This document shows, piece after piece, positions 9,001-11,942 of a stretch of 11,942 nucleotides of DNA. A program made the translations under genes and the position numbers. Every line of letters starts with the position of its first letter. The stretch's first letter is position 1. The notes under the pieces were generated by a model. The model was not told the origin of the DNA and did no database searches. It saw nothing but the letters and a program-made list of their open reading frames with translations. This DNA is from MED-G20 sp038108155 (lineage in GTDB: Bacteria; Bacteroidota; Bacteroidia; Flavobacteriales_D; Parvicellaceae): positions 1 through 11,942 of the forward strand of contig JAYNHP010000051.1 in the NCBI GenBank assembly GCA_038108155.1. Reading direction: 5' to 3'.

Positions 9001-9283
9001 CCATAGTCTTGAAGATTTTGTAACTAACTCTAACTCTTTGACATACATTACTGAGGACGAAACTGGTCTTATTCAAAAAGCAGATCCTATTTATTTAGAC
9101 CCTGTAAATCACAAATATTTTGGAGCCCATTTTTATGCTCCGTCTAAATATTTTTTGAATTATAAATTTGACACTTTCAGTGCCAATCTTATTGTTATTT
9201 GGCTAATGACAGTTGTTCTTACTATCACACTTTATTTTGATGTACTTAGAAAGATTTTAGAGATGAAATCTTCTAAAAGATAA
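6080..9283 (+). CDS. ABCG-type (ATP-binding plus ABC-2 permease) transporter with N-terminal TerB-like domain
   Basis: This 1067-residue half-transporter should work as a dimer, exporting an unknown substrate across the inner membrane. Residues about 5-155 are helical and acidic and resemble TerB domains (LFADD-like segments FIFADDLHTEKELAFAETVA). Residues about 185-260 form a linker, possibly FHA-like. The nucleotide-binding domain has Walker A at 290-298 (GGSGSGKST), Q-loop Q337, signature SGGQ at 397-400, Walker B ending D420-E421 and H-loop H453; all catalytic residues are present. A CxxC pair (C502, C505) precedes NVNPEQIFNIID. The ABCG order of ATPase before permease is clear: membrane helices lie at about 591-610, 634-652, 679-705, 711-732 and 737-758, with a last one at 1036-1055. 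The SRWAYEAL motif after helix 5 is typical of the family. About 275 residues separate helices 5 and 6, much of it Lys-rich and helical. It overlaps the convergent gene at 9273 by 11 bp. Substrate cannot be inferred. Confidence 0.9.
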   Translation: MSERILKALMQLFAIVAKINVIEESDEIVAADSSKNIVEILLKQDLNSELVVKYLKIFDEFIKERHGTKRVKDSKKKRTSVNSVKVLRICTQINEELEQRQKVIVLIRILEFIFADDLHTEKELAFAETVADTFNISIEEYQQILQFAESSANSITNHDNHLVINSKLDNDEKEGKKLYAEGIKGSISVLRVLSVKTYFIRYFGKQELFLNGQAISPNIIKLIRQGSSIKNTKIAPIYYSDIIAQFLSETNDEKIEFTANNIEYEFSSGKKGLHDFTFKEESGRLVGIMGGSGSGKSTLLNVLNGNYPPSSGEIKINGIGLYESPKLLEGVIGFVPQDDLLIEELSVFENLYYNAKLCFGNYEDDKLVELVNEVLISIGLFEAKDLKVGNPLSKTISGGQRKRLNIALELIREPSILFVDEPTSGLSSNDSEIIMDLLKVLALKGKLIFVVIHQPSSEIFKMFDQLIILDVGGYPIYKGDPVDAVVYFKKLINHVNADESECETCGNVNPEQIFNIIDMKVVDEYGEFTGNRKVSPLEWNRHYHKLINPKSNENKKQKIPASIFKIPSLLKQFGIFFIRDIKSKLTNTQYMIITLFEAPLLAGILAFFMKYLETNYLKHELEYTFYNSDNLPQYLFISVIVALFIGLTTSSEEIIGNLKILQREKFLNLSKGSYLFSKIGIMFLISAIQTVFYVLVGNFILGIHGLFFAHWMILFSTSCFANLLGLNISASFNSVKVIYILIPICIIPQLLFSGIIVPFDKLHPYFSSKSEVPAIGNIMASRWAYEALTVVQFKDNDYEKRFFEFDKKMSFANWKKDQWESNLDSKLTNFYRISQKENPLHTEIDKIKRDGQIIINEVRKEIKNFNSSDLYSDEDVEKLLLTIKNNNMEKKDYLALHNYLTSIRNFYMKQYNTASNLKDAILIRETDPDTTFIRKLRALKKQKVISSKEYRSFKNLMSYLKKYQFQKFKNKYNNHSLEDFVTNSNSLTYITEDETGLIQKADPIYLDPVNHKYFGAHFYAPSKYFLNYKFDTFSANLIVIWLMTVVLTITLYFDVLRKILEMKSSKR

Positions 9284-9301
9284 TTCTTTTGTAGAAGACT
9301 T
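9266..9301. terminator. Candidate bidirectional terminator hairpin at the convergent 3' ends
   Basis: TCTTCTA (9269-9275) pairs with TAGAAGA (9292-9298). After a bulged G at 9291, AAA (9276-9278) pairs with TTT (9288-9290), leaving a loop around ATAATTC. Outer A-T pairs extend the stem past one mismatch. The hairpin contains both stop codons: TAG of the minus gene (9273-9275) in the stem and TAA of the transporter (9281-9283) in the loop. Only short T tracts follow (9300-9303 on the plus strand, three T on the minus strand), so termination strength is uncertain. Position and symmetry support a shared terminator. Confidence 0.4.
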
Positions 9302-11639
9302 TTGAGTCCTCTTTAATTTTCAGAATGTATAGTCCTTTTTTTAATATCTGAATCTCATTATTGAAATTACTAGTTTCATACTGTACTAATTCTCCAGAGA
9401 TATTAAAAAGACTGTATTCATATGGCACTTTTAATCCTTGAATTTGTACTATTCCATCAGGTGTTGGATTGGGAAATACATTGATTAAAGATGACTGAAC
9501 TTGGCTAATATTGGAAGAGGGATCGTTATCTATATATAAGTTGTCAATTCCTGCCTCTACTAAATGATCCACTCCAAAACTCCAGTCTGAAGTAGTTATT
9601 TCAATTTTAAAACTACTAAGATTTATAGTATTTGGTATTTCTAGAGAAAGCTTATACCAGTTCTTAGGATTATCACTTTGAATAAAAAATAAATTTTCTT
9701 TATTAACTCCATCATTTATATCTATAAAAAGAGTATCATCGGAAATAGTACCACCTAAAAAATTTCTCCACCATAAGTTGCAATGTAAATAGTTTGTTTG
9801 GTTTGAATCCAGAGAAATAGTAGGAGATACTAATTGGACATATCCTAAATCTACATCATCTGCCGATGGAGAAGAACCCAAATTGCCTGTAATAAAAGCC
9901 ATATTTCCACAATCCTCACTATCAAAAGCTGGGCTACAAGTATCTGAATTATTATAAATAGTTACATTAGGTACATCTCTTTCCCATAATCCAGAGGCTG
10001 CAGATGAATTCACTGTCCAACCCATATCTACATTAAATCTATCTCTATATCCTTCATCAAGAGAAATTATAAATGGAGTATTGTCGTTAATTATATCAAA
10101 AGATTCCAGACAAAAGTCTTTGTAACTCCATAAGCCTGCATAAATGTTATAAGATCCAGGAATTAAGTTATTAATGGTGAATAAACCATTTTGGTCTGTA
10201 GTTCCGCTGTAAGTAAAATTATCATTAGTGATAATAAAATCAACTCCTGAAAGCGTAGAATTAAGAGCTGAACTTTTACTTTCTATATTTAAATTTAGTG
10301 GGGTTAAAGAATACATTACTAAATTCAAAATTGTAGTAGAATCGTTTTGAAGAACTACTTGATTTATAGTGTCGGACTGGTACAAAGGGTGTGAGAAAAC
10401 AACACTGTAAGTACCTGCGTTTAGTGTTCCAAGCTTAAATCCCCCACCGACATTAGTTAGAGTATTGTTGTTGCTATTTAGTATTTCTACAGTTACTCCG
10501 CTTAGAGATGTATTGGTAGATGCGTCGGTAATTGTTCCTTCAAGATAAGCCGCTCTTTTATAATCTGGATCTAAAACAAAAAAACCATTTTCAATATCTG
10601 AAGCTATAATAATTCCACTTGGTAAGTAAGGATAAACTCCCCAACAGCCATTAGAACCTGGACCAGAGAAGTTAGGAGAAGTATCAAAATGACCAACATT
10701 AACAATATTTCCTTTACTCTGTACATCAAATATTTGAATTCCGGTGGTGTAGTAAGAATTCACTATATAATCGTTAATATAAAATGCATTGTGGGGCATT
10801 ATATTATTTCCTGGCTCAGCTTGAATTTTATCGGTGAGATCAATATTATTTAAATCAGTAATATTAAATTCTGAAAGGTGTCCACCATTATCTTCTTCTG
10901 TAGTGTAAATATAATTTCCGTCATCTGAAGACCAAATATTATGAGAATAAAATCCAACCGTTGGATTTTGAGCTAATAAAACTGGAGTGGAAGGATTTGA
11001 TACATCCCAAACAGAAAATAGAGAGTTATTACCATTAGCAAGAAATAAAGTATCCCCTTTAACCATGCCATCGTGCACATACCAATTATTTATATCTGCA
11101 ATTTCAACTGGTTGTGTTGGGTCTTGGTTTAAATCTAATATAATAGCACCACCCGATCCTCTGTTTGCCCCAAAAATATAAGCATATCCTCTATCGTCTA
11201 TATATATATTATGAGCTCTTTGCCACTGAGCATTGGAAGGGCCAGTATATAAATAAGTATTGGTGTTGGCACTATCCGGTAAATTAGATAAATCAATTAT
11301 TAATAATCCATTCATAGCTTCTGTGGTTACATAAGCATAGTTTCCATAAGTTTTAATATCTCTCCATATAGAATTCATTCCAGGAACAAACAATACTTCT
11401 TGAGGACTAAGTGGATCGGATAAATCAATGATAGAAGTACCATCATTCATTCCTACGATAGCATATTCATTGCCTGCGCTATCTACCCAACCCCAAATAT
11501 CATTTAGCTCAGAAGGTACCATAAAGCTACTAATAGGCATGTGAGCAAATTGCTGAACATTTAGTGGATTAGTTTGGGCAACTAAATTGTTAAGAGAAAA
11601 GAATAGAAAAAATAAAAAAATAACTTTTTTGAAAACCAT
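9273..11639 (-). CDS. Secreted choice-of-anchor-B (LVIVD-type) protein with T9SS type A sorting domain
   Basis: The 788-residue protein begins with a signal peptide (MVFKKVIFLFFLFFSLNNLVAQ). Residues about 28-362 are a beta-propeller-like choice-of-anchor-B region with repeated units such as GTSIIDLSDPLSPQEV, GLLIIDLSN and FSVWDVSNPSTPV. A carboxypeptidase-regulatory-like beta-sandwich follows at about 367-444 (GTITDASTNTSLSGVTVEIL), and a second similar fold at about 464-504. A jelly-roll or MAM-like domain covers about 532-706 (GLWERDVPNV, ADDVDLGYVQL, EAGIDNLYI). A Por-type C-terminal sorting domain starts at about 720 (NVFPNPTPDG) and ends KVFYKRIIF. Together these indicate Sec export followed by T9SS translocation and attachment or release at the cell surface. 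The specific function is unknown; no catalytic residues are evident. The ATG at 11639 places the signal peptide correctly. It converges on the transporter gene with an 11-bp overlap. Confidence 0.9.
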   Translation of the reverse strand: MVFKKVIFLFFLFFSLNNLVAQTNPLNVQQFAHMPISSFMVPSELNDIWGWVDSAGNEYAIVGMNDGTSIIDLSDPLSPQEVLFVPGMNSIWRDIKTYGNYAYVTTEAMNGLLIIDLSNLPDSANTNTYLYTGPSNAQWQRAHNIYIDDRGYAYIFGANRGSGGAIILDLNQDPTQPVEIADINNWYVHDGMVKGDTLFLANGNNSLFSVWDVSNPSTPVLLAQNPTVGFYSHNIWSSDDGNYIYTTEEDNGGHLSEFNITDLNNIDLTDKIQAEPGNNIMPHNAFYINDYIVNSYYTTGIQIFDVQSKGNIVNVGHFDTSPNFSGPGSNGCWGVYPYLPSGIIIASDIENGFFVLDPDYKRAAYLEGTITDASTNTSLSGVTVEILNSNNNTLTNVGGGFKLGTLNAGTYSVVFSHPLYQSDTINQVVLQNDSTTILNLVMYSLTPLNLNIESKSSALNSTLSGVDFIITNDNFTYSGTTDQNGLFTINNLIPGSYNIYAGLWSYKDFCLESFDIINDNTPFIISLDEGYRDRFNVDMGWTVNSSAASGLWERDVPNVTIYNNSDTCSPAFDSEDCGNMAFITGNLGSSPSADDVDLGYVQLVSPTISLDSNQTNYLHCNLWWRNFLGGTISDDTLFIDINDGVNKENLFFIQSDNPKNWYKLSLEIPNTINLSSFKIEITTSDWSFGVDHLVEAGIDNLYIDNDPSSNISQVQSSLINVFPNPTPDGIVQIQGLKVPYEYSLFNISGELVQYETSNFNNEIQILKKGLYILKIKEDSKVFYKRIIF

Positions 11640-11719
11640 ATTATATTTATAATAAATTAATTAATTAATACTTATAACGTTATATATTTCTTTAGTGTTG
11701 GGTAAGAAAAAAATTTGTA

Positions 11720-11727
11720 CAAATATA
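11720..11727 (-). promoter_or_regulatory. Candidate -7 box (TATATTTG) for the choice-of-anchor-B gene
   Basis: On the minus strand 11727 to 11720 reads TATATTTG, a match to the Bacteroidota -7 consensus TAnnTTTG, about 80 bp upstream of the ATG at 11639. This implies a leader of about 70 nt. The nearest upstream TTTG is only 10 nt away, too close for a normal -33 element, so the call rests on the -7 box alone. The box overlaps a 12-bp palindrome, ATTTGTACAAAT (11713-11724). A further 12-bp palindrome, TATAACGTTATA (11673-11684), lies in the leader. Confidence 0.35.
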
Positions 11728-11846
11728 AGCTAATCTGCAAAGAGAAATTTAATGCTTAAAATACTTTTAAAATTTTAATGTAAATTAAAATCAAAAGATT
11801 TTTTTCACTAAATATGAAAGATAACTAGGAAGTCCAACATTTTTTC

Positions 11847-11854
11847 TATTTTTG
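11847..11854 (+). promoter_or_regulatory. Candidate -7 box (TATTTTTG) for tRNA-Arg
   Basis: TATTTTTG matches the Bacteroidota -7 consensus TAnnTTTG and ends 11 bp before the first base of the tRNA, which is a sensible spacing for a short 5' leader. No clear -33 TTG element is seen at the usual distance upstream. Nothing else on the plus strand upstream could supply the transcript, because the preceding gene points away. Confidence 0.45.
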
Positions 11855-11865
11855 CGGCTTAAATT

Positions 11866-11939
<74 letters not shown>

Positions 11940-11942
11940 CTA

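Noticed and set aside
10987..11181. Plus-strand open frame of 64 codons
   Set aside because: Antisense to the propeller region of the choice-of-anchor-B gene; no motif or upstream signal supports it.
11772..11805. AT-only hairpin ATTTTAAT/ATTAAAAT followed by a T-run, resembling a terminator on the plus strand
   Set aside because: No plus-strand gene ends upstream, as the preceding gene is on the minus strand and points away. The stem has no G-C pairs, so chance in AT-rich DNA is the simpler explanation.

Overview
The window is strongly AT-rich DNA, very probably from a member of the Bacteroidota (Flavobacteriales-like). Three things point there. Two large secreted proteins are of the gliding-motility / type IX secretion (T9SS) kind, one of them with a recognisable C-terminal sorting domain. 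Translation starts lack Shine-Dalgarno sequences. Several upstream regions carry matches to the Bacteroidota -7 box TAnnTTTG. The species cannot be named from the sequence.

Layout from left to right. (1) Positions 1-2887, minus strand: the first 962 codons of a very large secreted multi-domain protein, running off the left edge. (2) 2888-3106: a 219-bp divergent intergenic region with several perfect AT-rich palindromes. (3) 3107-3478, plus: a small membrane protein with a DUF805-like C-terminal half. (4) 3447-5936, minus: priA, the primosomal replication-restart helicase, whose 3' end overlaps the small gene's 3' end by 32 bp. A nested hairpin spans both stop codons. (5) 5937-6079: a 143-bp divergent promoter region. 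(6) 6080-9283, plus: a 1067-residue half-size ABCG-type ABC transporter with an N-terminal TerB-like helical domain and a very large extracytoplasmic loop. (7) 9273-11639, minus: a 788-residue secreted choice-of-anchor-B (LVIVD-type) protein with a T9SS sorting domain. It overlaps the transporter's 3' end by 11 bp, again with a hairpin across the junction. (8) 11640-11865: a divergent intergenic region leading to (9) a tRNA-Arg(UCU) gene at 11866-11939, just inside the right edge.

No two adjacent protein genes are co-oriented: strands alternate -, +, -, +, -, so each gene is probably its own transcription unit. The divergent gaps hold the promoters and the two tight convergent junctions share terminators. 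I see no functional link between the genes. priA and the tRNA are housekeeping, the two surface proteins belong to the T9SS cargo repertoire, and the transporter's substrate is unknown. I found no CRISPR array, transposase, integrase, restriction or defence module. No new biological system is evident. The most interesting items are the transporter's architecture, the domain nested inside an Ig-like repeat in the left-hand secreted protein, and the two convergent overlaps with hairpins on the stop codons.
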